Of a stretch of 64,000 nucleotides of DNA, positions 42,620 to 53,458 are shown piece by piece. The stretch's first letter is position 1. Every line of letters begins with the position of its first letter. A program made the position numbers and the translations under genes. Below the pieces are notes generated by a model. It was not told the origin of the DNA and did not search any database. It was given only the letters and a program-made list of their open reading frames with translations. The DNA is from Anisodus tanguticus (Eukaryota > Streptophyta > Magnoliopsida > Solanales > Solanaceae): positions 38,398,032-38,462,031 of the forward strand of contig CM067559.1 in assembly GCA_034509755.1 (NCBI GenBank), given 5' to 3'.

Positions 42620-44771
42620 CATGATCCACGGCTTTGGAAGAAGCACTTCTACTTCAAACGGTGCCCTCACTTGGACTGTAATTAGGGGTGATAAAGGCCG
42701 ATGATTCAACCTTTTCCTCTCTCTAGACTGGCACAATAGTCTCTTCCAAATTGTGTTCTTCATCAACAGTAATCATGTTCACATTGGCATTGTCATGGTT
42801 TAGCAAATGGTTATTGTTTACATCAGGGGGAGATCATTTCAGTTGGATAACTCCTTCTTTGATCAATGCCTCAATTTTGTCTTCGAGGGCATATCAATTT
42901 CCAGTGTCATATCCAGGGATTCCAGAGTGGTATGCACAATGCATAGTCTCATCGTACCATTTGGGAACATGATTGGGGACATTTCCTAGGATGGGTTGGA
43001 GTATTCCTGCGATTCTCAGCCTTTCATACAACTGGGCTCGAGGTTCGGCTAAAGGTGTATAGGTTTTGACTGGCTTTCTTTTGTGTTTTGCACGGGGTCT
43101 AGGTGCGTTTGGTGGATGGACTTGTGGTTGAGGTAAGTATGCGGGCTGATATTGTGGCTATATATTGGCCGGGTATGGTAGACAGGGTAGGGAGCAGGTG
43201 AATATTGATAGTAAGGCTAGGGGCTTTGGGTGTTTAGGCTATAATAGGAAAGCTGAGGACTTTGAGTGTTTTGGTTGTAGTAGGAAAGCTGAGGACTTTG
43301 GGTGTTTTGGTTGCAGTAGGAAAACTGAGGACTTTGGGTGTTTTGGTTGTAGTAGAAAAGCTGGGATGATGGGCTTTGGTAGGTTGGTATTTGATTTGGC
43401 CTATGTTTCTGGACCGTCATGACAGGGGACACTCCGTCCCTCTTCCTCTTTATTGCTCCCCCAAATGAGTCCGACTGAATTACCTCACTCGTTGCTTGCA
43501 ACGCTACCAAGTTTTTAATTCTTCCAGTTTTGATACCCTCTTCTATGAAATCTCTCATCCTTACAACTTCAGAGAAACTTCGTCTTATGACGCTTATCAT
43601 TCTATCATAGTATGTTGCATCTTTCAAAGATTGTACAAAGAGAGTGGTCATCTCATTTTCCGCTATTGGGGGTTGAACTTTTGCTGCTTCCGTCCTCCAC
43701 TTCATGGCGTATTCTCTGAAGGTCTCTGTGGATTTCTTTTCCAACTTCATTAGAAAAAATCTATCCAAGACTGTGTCAGTGTTAAACTTAAATCTGTCCA
43801 CGAAATCCTGTGCCATCGTGCCCCAATTATGCCATTTACACGGGTCTTGGCTCGTGTACCAGACGAGTGTTTCTCCTCTCAAACTCCTTACGAACAACTT
43901 CATTCTGATGGCCTGGTCTTTACCTACCCCGACCAGTTTGTCACAATACGTTCTTAAATGAGAGTGAGGATTTCCCTTCCATCAAACATGTCAAATTTTG
44001 GCACATTATATCCGCCAGGAAACTCAACGTTGGGATGCATGCATAGATCTTCGTACTCGAGTCCTTCATGTCCTTTGCTTGTTTGGATATTCTTGAATAC
44101 TTCTTTTAGGCTATGAATTTCTCTCGCCACACTTTTATCGGTTCTGATCCTTACTTGCCTTTCCATCTCCTCATACTAGGTCAATTTCCTGAGGGGTATG
44201 TTTGGTATGGTGGTAGTAAATGGTTGGGCTTCCGGAACATATACTGGTGACACACACTGTTTGTTGTAGTTAGCGATGTGTGCCATCGATATTTGTTAGG
44301 TTGCCTGATATTTTGCCTGGGAGGGGTATTTTGGACGAGTGGGGTAATTTGGGTAAGTGGAACTTGAGGTGCATATATAGTTGTGAAGGATGCCAGATCA
44401 TTTTGTAGCGGGCTTTGTTGTGGACTGTCTTGTGGGATGATAGGTTGTGGGTTAGTGTGTTGTGGATTGGTTTTGCTTAATGGGGAATTTTCGAAGAGGT
44501 TTTGGGGAAATGGAGGTTCATGAGATGAAAAGGTTTGCGGTGCAGTTGCATTCGTCCCTTGTTTAGGGAGTGGAGTATTGCGGCCAATGGACAGGTTGGT
44601 GAGATTTTGGAGCCGCTCAATCTCAGTCTGCATGGTTGCCATCTGTTGCAACAGTTGGACAATGTATTCTTCCTGGACGGTAGTATTTCTCCTTTCTGAA
44701 GCTTCTGGTTCATCTCTCGGAAGAGCGATAAGTCCCAGGCCAGTCTGTTCGGATGCACCTGAATCAATCAT
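42620..44771 (-). pseudogene. Ty3/gypsy gag, decayed
   Basis: Order on the minus strand: an N-terminal Gln/Pro/Thr-rich segment (44771-44181), SLKEVFKNIQTSKGHEGLEY with EFPGGYNVPKFDMFDG (44166-43954), and the retrotransposon gag core (43903-43217): KLFVRSLRGETLVWYTSQDP, EKKSTETFREYAMKWRTEAA, KVQPPIAENEMTTLFVQSLK. It then enters YNQNTQSPQ repeats and a degraded zinc-knuckle region (HCAYHSGIPGYDT) near 42.9 kb. At least three frame breaks. The YNQNTQSPQ repeat (43217-43330) has about five units. Confidence 0.82.
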
Positions 44772-45709
44772 TTTGTTGAATGATCGTGCCTTTGATCTCG
44801 TGAAGTAGGGGTGTTCCGCCAGTTTTAGTCAACGCAAATCAACCTTTGGGGAAAATAAATTAGGCAAAATAAACCTTTTAAAATGAAAATAAAGAAAACC
44901 AAGTTAGTATAGGGCGGATAATTATTGCTTCAAATAATATGCACCGAGTGAAAGGAGCAAAAAAAAAAATAGCAAGCAAATTGTATGAGAATTAAATGCG
45001 CATCCTAATATGCATGGGGCCTCTCTTATGCCAGAGGTGGGCCTAAACGCCAAATAAGCGAGGTCATGATAAATTGATCCAAGCTACTAAATTGAAATGC
45101 TTTCTGTTGTAAATGAGGCTGAATGGATATTTTCCAATTCCGGCATGTCATGATTAGGCTTAGATCCGCCTATCATTATCACGCTACACATAATATGCTA
45201 ATTGGTCGTTGGGTTGAGAGACCCGTCGACAATTTTGGTGGATTTCTTAATTGTGGAGTCGATGCCAAGGATCGATCCACTAAGGTGTATGCATGCATGA
45301 CTTAAGATAAAAGGGTGGTATAGCTCTATCCTAAATTTTCTAAGATTTGGCTTACTAGACTCAATGTTTCTGAGCGGACTACTCGAGTGAGAAGGATACG
45401 CGGCCACCGGATGGTCCGGACACTCCATGTATACGCCAACTCTCCTAAACTTTGGGTAATCTGAAAGAAAATTTTGCGGGTGCGCGAAACACACCTCGCG
45501 TGTATCTGTGATAGTGTCAATTTTCTGAAGTGGAAGAAATATGAGCGGAATGCCAATTTAAGGAAAGCAGGAAGAGAAGGTAGCAATTAAAACAGTTATG
45601 CATGCAAAATTTCACAAAGGAAACAATTTAAAGCATTAAATCAAATAAGGAGCAAAAAATAAAGCGCAATAATAATTAACCTGAGTTTGCTATGGTTAAA
45701 AACCTGAAG

Positions 45710-45727
45710 TCCCCAACGGATTCCCCA
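45710..45727 (-). other. Ty3/gypsy primer binding site
   Basis: The minus strand reads tggggaatccgttgggga directly after the LTR's terminal CA. It matches the tRNA-Arg type site of Ogre/Tat elements (tggcgactcc.ttgggga) except two bases. Confidence 0.65.
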
Positions 45728-46157
45728 TGCTATCGCACCTGTTTTCAACCCGCGGCTCGCGACGTACTTGCGTTGATTCCCTCTGGTTTGATTAAAAATT
45801 GCTTTGTTGATGAGTCGCCACCTAATTATTCTAAAGTGAATTAGGGCACCTAAATATTAACCAAATGCTGCAAAATAACTCTGATTTTATGGTCTGCAAA
45901 ACTAATGAGATTCTAGGTAAGGGTTCTTTATTATCCTAAAGGGAAGGGGTTAGGCATCCTTTAAGATCCGCTAACTTGCGGTTATCCGGTCAAACTTAGG
46001 TTAATTATTATGCTAAGGAAAATGCATATTTTTACAGGTATAAAATTAAAATAATGTTGCAAATAGTTAATAAAAGATGCATTTTGATAAAGTAATAATT
46101 TTTTTCTTTTTGAGAAGTTTTGCAAAAGTGGTTGTGATTTTGGGAAATAGGATCCGA

Positions 46158-46553
46158 AAAGGATGCATGACATTGTTTATGAAAATACATATAAAATTGA
46201 CCTTTTAGATAAAAGCATGCATTGTAAGACATTGTTTATAAAATATATGCAAAGTAGATTTTTCGAATAAAAAGCTTGCATTTGTGTGGTATTGATTATA
46301 AAATACATGCAAAGTTTATTTATAAAAAATATGCATTTGGATGGCTTTGATTAAAATATATACAAGGTGATTTTTGGGTGAAACATGTATTCATATTGCA
46401 TTATTTACAAAAATACATGCAAAGTAATTTGTTGGATAAAAACACACATTTTGATTGCATTATTTACAGAATATATGCAAAGTGATTTTTTGGATAAAAC
46501 ATGCATTTGTATGACATTTTTTATAAATATATATAAAGTGATTTTTGAAAGAA
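46158..46553. repeat. ~57-bp tandem repeat in the gypsy LTR
   Basis: About seven units share gcatttg..t..cattatttata.aatacatgcaaagtgatttttggataaaa. Units are 70-85% alike by eye. The array lies in the transcribed R/U5 part if the element runs minus. Confidence 0.75.
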
Positions 46554-48680
46554 GAAAAACAACTTATTTGTAATGCAAAGAAAATGATATTTTGGAAGTC
46601 ATTTAAATAACGAATCGGATAAAAATAAGACTCTATTTTGTATGATTAATAGTGTGAGTAAAAGGTGACCAATAGTTTTGAAAATTCTGAACAGTTCAAA
46701 AATAAGCTAGCGTTTTGAAGGTATGAGCGACGAACCTAAAATAAATAAACTAACGTTTTGAAAGTATGGGTGACGAGCCTAAAATAGATAAACTATCGGT
46801 TTTGATTTTAAATCTACTCTTTCTAGATTATTAATTCTAAGACTACCTATTTTAAACATTTCAATAATTACACAAGTACAATAAATAATATTACAATACC
46901 GAATAAAATAAAGCTGAGTTAAAGAAAATAAAACAACAATAAAATAAATCATCTCCGAGAGGTAACTTGTCTTCTTTAACTTTCGTAAGTGTTCCTTGCA
47001 AGCTGTCAAGAACAAACGGTTAGAAACAGTTGAATATAAATAACTTCGAATCCGTATCCAAGACAATAAATGTTTTTATTACGGAAGGCTCAGACTTAAA
47101 TTTTAAAAAGATCATTCCAATCACGTCGTGGTTGCGAACATATGACTCGTTGGTCATTTTAGTTGCCTTGCCTACCGAACATGTTGGTCTCTCGGATAAA
47201 AAAAGATTTAAGTTTCATCTTTGCCCAGAAGTTCTTATTTCCGTCTTTCCAACTGTAGATGCCTAAAAAATTGACGGATATTTTTCATCGGCCAGTGTAG
47301 TATCATGTTCAAATCAGTAAATTATACCCAAAACAGCAAACCGAAATCGGGAACCATTTTCTGAAGGGACACGGCCTCAAATTCAATTTCATCGGCCTAA
47401 GTGTAGTATTTGTTCAAATCAGTAAAATAACAAAGTAGCCGCGTAATGGATATTCAAATACCAAAAAAAACCAACAGTCCGTGATCAAAACATCCGACTT
47501 GAATTCTAACCCAACCCGGAAAACGATGATGAAACGGTAAAGTAAAATGTTAGGTATTTCGATCCAGTTCTGCAAAAAAAAAGACCAGGGTAGGTGACCC
47601 ACATTTAGGGTTGACCCGACCCGAGAAATGCAACCCGAAGCACTGACCCGACCCATAATTAGTTTTCTTGGATTTTCTGATAACCAACAACAAAATATCA
47701 AAGCCAATTTCTGGAAAATTTACCCGACCCGGGCTGACCCGACCCGACCAGAACAGTGACCCAACCGGAAAACAGTGCCGAATCCGAGAAACACATTTGT
47801 TTCCATTGCAAATTTCAAATAACCAATCAAAGGAAAAAAAGGTAATCATTAACAATAAATCATAAACGAACCAACCTTATTTTTGGTCAAAGTAGAGAAC
47901 AGAATAACACAACAAATTAAAATCTTTTCTTTTAGGGTTCCTTCTCTCGATTTATTTCGGGTCCTCTTTTCCATTTTTTTAATTCTTTTTCCCTTCTTCC
48001 CCCCCCCCCCCCCCAAATAGAAGAAAAATGAGGGATTTTATAGGTGGAATCGGACCCCCCCCCCAAAATCGAGCTTTGAATTTAAAATTCAAAAGGCAAA
48101 GGTTTGATTTTTGAACGGATTTGAAGGGATAGGTTGCGAATTTTTGGTGATAAGGGTATGGGTAGTGTCGGGTGTCAGGGGTTGGTGATGGGGAGAGGGT
48201 ACGTGCTGTGGCGAGTTGAGGGGAATAGGTTTAGGGTTTGTGTTTTTTGTTTTGTTTTTAGGGTAATGGTTTTTTTGTTTAAAAGAGATGAAGGGGAAAA
48301 GGGTTTTTCGGGTAGGCTTGGGCGAGATGGCTGATTGGGCCGAGGAAATGGGGGGTTGGGCCGGTTCGGTTGGGCTGTTTTGGGTGAAATGGGTTGTGGA
48401 ATTAGGTTGATTTTGTTTTGGGTAGAAATTGTTTTGGGTTGGAAAATAAATGGGCTATGTGTTTAAAATTTTAAAAGGGGTTTAATATTAAAAATGCTTT
48501 GAAGAAATATAGATTATTTAAAATAAGATATAACGATGTGATATTAAATAAAAATATAATATTTGTGAAATGCTTAATGCTTAATAAAAATAAAAATGTG
48601 ATGCCGTTTTGCAAAAAATAAAATAACATAGAATATTATGATAAAAACTATGATTAACATTTTTTTTAAAAAGCAAATGG

Positions 48681-48740
48681 TTGTAGAAATACGAATAATA
48701 ATAATAAATAATGATATTGAGAATAGACGATGATATTAGA

Positions 48741-48788
<48 letters not shown>

Positions 48789-48852
48789 TTGTAGAAATAC
48801 GAATAATAATAATAAATAATGATATTGAGAATAGACGATGATATTAGAACCT

Positions 48853-48870
<18 letters not shown>
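48681..48870. repeat. Local 108-bp direct duplication plus microsatellites
   Basis: ttgtagaaatacgaataata through gatattagaaccttatata occurs at 48681 and again at 48789. The first copy leads into (TA)n at 48744-48783, the second into (TATG)n at 48871-48922. The tandem step is about 108 bp. Confidence 0.85.
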
Positions 48871-48883
<13 letters not shown>

Positions 48884-48884
48884 G

Positions 48885-48916
<32 letters not shown>

Positions 48917-49006
48917 TATGTATTAAAATTATTTTGAGGTGTCAAAAATTTTAAAATTGCAAATAAATCGAAAAAGATGAGACAAAATTGGGTGTCAAAA
49001 GGGGTT

Positions 49007-49989
49007 CTTCCCTGCCTTATATTCTTTTGTATGTGGATGATATTTTCTTGACTGCCTCTACTGATGCTTTGCGCCAGTCTATCATGACCATGCTCAGTTC
49101 TGAGTTCTAGATATGAAAGACTTGGGGCCCTTGAGTTACTTTTTGGGGATTGTTGTCACTCGTTATGCATGTGAGCTATTCTTATCACAACGAAAGTATG
49201 CAGCTGAGATCATTGAGCGAGCTGGTATGTCCTCCTGCAAGTCTACGCCCACTCCCGTTGATACTAAGCTCAAGCTGGGTGCTACGGCTGGCTCACCTTA
49301 CGAGGATCCGACTCACTATCGCAGTCTTGCAGGGGCTCTTCAGTAACTTACTTTTATGAGGACGGATATTACGTATGCCATACAGCAGGTGTATTTTTTA
49401 TGTATGATCCCAGGGTTGAGCACATGAATGCGCTCAAATGTATTATTCGATACATCCAGGGGACACTTGACTACGATTTACACTTATATCCATTGTCGAT
49501 GGCTACACTTGTCTCGTATACAGATGCTGATTGGAGTGGCTGTCCGGACAGCAGACGCTCTACGTATGGGTATTGTATGTTCCTTGGTGATAACATGGTC
49601 TCGTGGTCTGCCAAACGACAAGCTTATCCCGCTTTAGTGCCGAGGCCGAGTATCGAGGGGTGGCTAATGTGGTGTTTGAATCATGATTGCTCTGTAATCT
49701 CCTCTTAGAGCTTCACTTTCCCGTTCTCAAAGCTACCTTGGTTTATTATGATAATGTTAGTGCTATATACCTTTCTGGCAATCCGGTTCAACATCAACAC
49801 ACTAAACATATTGAGATAGATATCAATTTTGTTCGCGAAAAGGTAGCTCGTGGACAAGTACGCGTCCTACATGTCCCGTCCAGGTATCAAATTGCAGACA
49901 TATTTACCAAGGGCCTTCCATCGGTGCTATTTGAAAATTTTAGCGACAGTCTCAGTGTACGAAGACCGCCCGCTATGACTGCGGGGGTG
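49007..49989 (+). pseudogene. Copia RT end and RNase H (subfamily C)
   Basis: Resumes at YILLYVDDIFLTAS, then a stop before MKDLGPLSYFLGIVV, SQRKYAAEIIERAGMSSCKS, LVSYTDADWSGCPDSRRSTY and a frameshift at ~49625 in the Ser/Ala-Glu block, before TKHIEIDINFVREKVARGQV and the terminal PPAMTAGV. YVDD and the first RNase H Asp are kept. It is the 3' part of the element whose 5' part is at 41743-42597. Confidence 0.88.
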
Positions 49990-50310
49990 TGATAAATACC
50001 CGTGATATACACATGATATACACCGTGTATATTATGGGCAGTGGGCTGTATATTCACTGCTTATGGGCTGTAAATTCTGTGGTATACACGGTATATTCAT
50101 ACCGTGTATGTCACGGATTAATATTTCAATTTTTGGTAGATTAATTGTAATTAAATTAGAGTTGTACAATTATCATAGTTATATAATTATTGTACAAGTA
50201 GAATAAGGTTTTGGGAGTAGAATAGGAATATGATTTTTTCTATTATGGAAATTGTAAATTGTATATATACTCTTTTATTAATGAAAATAATCAATGAATT
50301 ATTTCTTTCA
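49990..50310 (+). repeat. Copia LTR (subfamily C), first of a tandem pair
   Basis: 321 bp, tgataaatac to atttctttca, immediately preceded by the purine tract gactgcgggggtg, so it is a 3' LTR. It is followed with no gap by a second LTR. Confidence 0.9.
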
Positions 50311-50631
50311 TGATAAATACCCGTGATATACACAGGATATACACCATGTATATCACAGGTAGTGGGTTGTATATTCACTGCTTATGGGCTGTAAATTTCA
50401 TAGTATACACTGTATATTCATATCGTGTATATCACGGATTAATGACTCTATTTTTGGTAGATTAGTTGTAATTAAATTAGAGTTGTACACTTACCATAAT
50501 TGTATAATTATTATACAAGTAGAATAAGGTTTTGGGAGTAGAATATGAATATGATTTTTCCTATGATGGAAATTGTAAATTGTATATATACTCTTTCATT
50601 AATGAAAATGATCAAGGAATTATTTCTTTCA
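50311..50631 (+). repeat. Copia LTR (subfamily C), second of a tandem pair
   Basis: 321 bp, same ends. It is followed by the primer site tggtatcagaagtctag (50632-50648) and then gag, so it is a 5' LTR. It differs from its neighbour at well over ten positions. Confidence 0.9.
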
Positions 50632-50779
50632 TGGTATCAGAAGTCTAGGTTTCACATATCTCCTTCTCTCCCAACCTTCGGCTGCCTCGATATCCGTGCT
50701 CATGTCTCATGTTCTGTGCCGACTTTTACCTCCTCTCTTCCCAAAATTTTCTTCCAAAATCCCTTGTTGTTCTTTCGTT

Positions 50780-51790
50780 ATGTATACATCAAAGAACACG
50801 TTTCACCTGCCCTTATTGTTTCTAACATCAAGAACCACATCCCTATCGTTCTTGAAATAGAAAACGTCCAATACGCGATGTGGGCTGAACTGTTCAAAGT
50901 TCACGCTCGCTCGCATCAAGTCCTCCATCATATTATCCCCACGGCTCCTGCTAATGCGGAGGTGCCTAAACCCGAGGATGATCCTAAATTTTGGACAACC
51001 CTTGATGCTACCGTTCTTTAGTGGATTTAATCCACTATATCTACCGACATATTGCAAACGATTATTGAGCCTGACCCTACGATGAATGCTACTTGGGATA
51101 TAATACGTGATATATTCCAAGATAATCAAAATTCTAGAGTTGTTACTCTTGAGTAGTAATTCTCCCATGTAAACATGTAAGATTTCCCTAACGTTTAGGC
51201 TTATTGCAAAAGGTTGAAAGAATTGGCGGACCAAATCCGCAACGTTAGCGCGCCCCTTACAAATGATCGTTTGGTCCTACAAATGGTTGCAGGACTATCT
51301 GAGGCCTATAGTGGTGTTGGCACGCTTCTTCGACAAAGCAGTCCTCTTTCTCAATTTTATCAAGCTCATTCCATGCTTACGCTCGAAGAAGCCGGCTTGG
51401 CTAAAAAGGCGGCTACCGGCGCTAGTCTCGTGGTCATGATGACGTCCTCCACTAATTCTCCAGGTTTTATTGATAATTTGGGCTAATACTGTACTCACGG
51501 TGGCAACAAGAATACTCAGAAAAATAATGGCAAAAACTGCGGGGGCAAACACGGAGGTTCCGACAATAGTGGCGGTGGCCAGAATAATGGCAGTGGGCCC
51601 CGTCCAGGAACAGTGGGCCACCGTCCCACTGGTCCCAGCCATGGGCCCCCAGGCAGTGGGCCTGGACTAGTGAGCAGTGGCCCAACAACCCCTATGCTAC
51701 CATTTTCAGCCCCTGGAAATTGGGTTGCCCAGCAGTTTTCTCAACCCAATTCGACCTGGCCCAATTTGACCTTCCTAGCTTGTGTGTAAT
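50780..51790 (+). pseudogene. Copia gag (subfamily C), decayed and truncated
   Basis: The frame reads SPALIVSNIKNHIPIVLEIE and WAELFKVHARSHQVLHHI, a stop at 51021, more stops near 51030-51200, then ELADQIRNVSAPLTNDRLVL and GLSEAYSGVGTLLRQSSPL, ending FIDNLG stop at 51486. A short GGNNGGQNNG-like stretch and Pro-rich linker follow, and the element stops at ~51790 without protease. Confidence 0.85.
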
Positions 51791-51844
51791 TTACCTTATT
51801 TGTAGAAATTATTGTACAACTGTAATTATGGTATTGTATTATCA

Positions 51845-51935
51845 GATAGAAGGAGATGGTGATTGAAGATGAGGATGATGGAAGTCATTAACGATTGTTA
51901 CAAGAAATCACTGGACTTCCTGTTGATATTACCAG
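51845..51935 (+). pseudogene. Duplicated UTP14 exon fragment
   Basis: gaggatgatggaag, cattaacgattgttacaag, aaatcactggacttcctg parallels the first visible UTP14 exon at 2097-2160 (gaggatgatggaag, cattcacggttattgcaag, aaattactggacttccta). The tca codon is taa here, so the frame is closed. Related intron 1 sequence follows in pieces at 52330-52424 and 53205-53240. Confidence 0.75.
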
Positions 51936-51994
51936 CTCGGTCAAACCCAGTTTGTGCCCGTTGCCTCGCTTAGTGCGCACTTTAGTGTAGTCGT

Positions 51995-52260
51995 CACTAC
52001 AAGAAGAAAAATATTTTCCAACAATATTTTTTGTTTTCATATGTTGGATGTTGTTGCCAAAAGTACTTTTCGCAACAACAAAAATTGTTGCATGTCGTTG
52101 CAATAACTTACAATGAGAAAAGTTTTCGCAATAGCAAGTTATTGTCATTTACGTTTTTTAGCAATAATATATTAAATTTTTATTGTCATTCATTTTTAAC
52201 AATAATATATTTATTATTATTAAAGTTCTGTTGTCAATTCTATATTTTCTTAGTAATGAG
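51995..52260 (+). mobile_element. CACTA (En/Spm-like) element end
   Basis: Starts cactacaagaagaaaaat, the standard CACTA terminus, followed by subterminal motifs in both orientations (caacaaaaattgttgc, gcaacaac, ttgcaataac). The opposite end (…ttgtagtg) was not found, so this is one end or a deleted element. Confidence 0.65.
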
Positions 52261-53272
52261 TCAAGGGGGTAAAGCGTACCCATCTTCATTTGGGCTCATT
52301 CTTGAGGAGCACAACACAAGACAAAATTGTTCACTCTCCTCAACCTCAGGAAAAAAAGCAGAAGAATATTTGTCGTTACATGTCATTTCAAAGAATAATA
52401 CTGTGTAATCCATGGTGATAAGTAGGGGTGGAGGCTTCGTTGAAAAGTAATATAATATAAATAGGGAAAATGATTTTTTTTTCTATATATAATGTTATCT
52501 TATAAGCATTTTTAATATTAAAAAGTATATATATTAAGTGCCTTATAATGTCCCAATTGCTGCTGCACGCTGTGGTATTAAAAATGGCAGAAGTGGTGTT
52601 TCTCATTCTCACGTTTTTGTTCCATTATGGGCTATTACTTTGTTCTTCCACTATCTCATTAATCATTTAGGTTAGTGGTAGAATGTGGTAATAATTTCTC
52701 TTCTAACTCACGTAACCTTTAAGTCATAATTTTCCCACTTTCTACCTACTTTATTATCCCACTCTCTCATCTCTCATCTCTCATCCAATTCAGTTCTAGG
52801 ATAGATTTCTTCACCTATAAATAGAAATCATTCTTAGCTTTCGGTGGATAGAGAAAATATTGGAGAGTTCTTGAAAAAAATGAGGAAAAAAAAGTTTTAT
52901 TTAGTTGAAGTAAGGTGTTTTTGTGGTAGAGTTTTGAACTCAACATCTTGTCTAGAGTTTGTAGAGTTGTACGATGTTGTCGGGCTGTTGTATTCTTAAG
53001 AGGACAAGTAAGAAAGATTACTGTTGCACCGGTGAAGATTTATTTCAATGGGCTTAAATCTCTTTAATGAAAGCTAGATTCAATAATTCATATGTTGATG
53101 AAATTACAATTGAAATATAATTACAATTGAAAAATAAAAATAAAGAAAATATATTGTCACGCTGCGCCGTCATAAGAATATTTCTTTTTGAATCACTCCC
53201 TCTGCTACCGACAAAAAGGATTGATCAAAAGATGTCATGAAATGATTGATTTTTGAGAATACTTCATTCTAT
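52261..53272. other. UTP14 intron-like scraps split by unassigned insertion
   Basis: 52330-52424 (tacatgtcatttc, tgtgtaatccatggtgat) and 53205-53240 (ggattgatcaaaagatgtc) match adjacent parts of UTP14 intron 1 (2890-2955). The ~780 bp between them (52425-53204) contains tttcttcacctataaataga (TATA-like, 52806-52825) and a leader-like stretch, perhaps a solo LTR, but no inverted ends or duplication were resolved. Confidence 0.5.
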
Positions 53273-53401
53273 ATAAAATAAGGGGTGTGTATTTCAATTG
53301 GTTGTCTCAATATCGCGGGGGTAAATAAGTTGTGTGGTCCTACTCGGTACTCTTTCCAAATAACAACTAGTCATATAAGTATCTCAATCTAAAGTCTATC
53401 T

Positions 53402-53410
53402 CCTTTTATA
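53402..53410 (-). promoter_or_regulatory. Viral TATA box (left copy)
   Basis: The minus strand reads tataaaagg, a strong plant TATA. A 39-base A-run (minus strand; T-run 53417-53455) lies just upstream. In this copy nothing viral remains downstream beyond ~130 bp, so transcripts would run into host DNA. Confidence 0.7.
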
Positions 53411-53413
53411 ATT

Positions 53414-53416
<3 letters not shown>

Positions 53417-53455
<39 letters not shown>
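53417..53455 (-). repeat. Homopolymer A39 (minus strand)
   Basis: An uninterrupted run of 39 T on the plus strand, directly upstream of the viral TATA on the minus strand. The right copy has 46 at the same place. Confidence 0.9.

Positions 53456-53458
<3 letters not shown>

Larger units (their letters stand above)
42598..48997 (-). mobile_element. Truncated Ty3/gypsy element (Tat/Ogre-like)
   Basis: Minus orientation: long 5' LTR (45728-48997), tRNA-Arg-type primer site, leader and decayed gag. It stops before protease and pol. Both outer edges abut copia subfamily C sequence (linker on the left, RT on the right), so it lies nested in that element with loss of copia RT sequence between. LTR start tgacaccc and the 'ggtggcgactc' leader signature are typical of Tat/Ogre elements in Solanaceae. 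Confidence 0.8.
45728..48997 (-). repeat. Ty3/gypsy 5' LTR, 3.27 kb
   Basis: Ends tgacaccc and gcgatagca on the minus strand. The interior holds a 57-bp tandem array, a C14 run at 48001-48014, cccgacccg-rich stretches (47610-47765), a TA/TATG microsatellite and a local duplication. No second LTR is in the window. Confidence 0.75.

Noticed and set aside
46158..46553. CRISPR-like regular repeat
   Set aside because: Units are contiguous and diverged, with no unique spacers, inside a plant retrotransposon LTR.
53417..53455. A39 run as a poly(A) tail of a retrotransposed cDNA
   Set aside because: It lies inside the viral terminal repeat and recurs at 62533-62578 in the same place, upstream of the promoter, with viral sequence on both sides.
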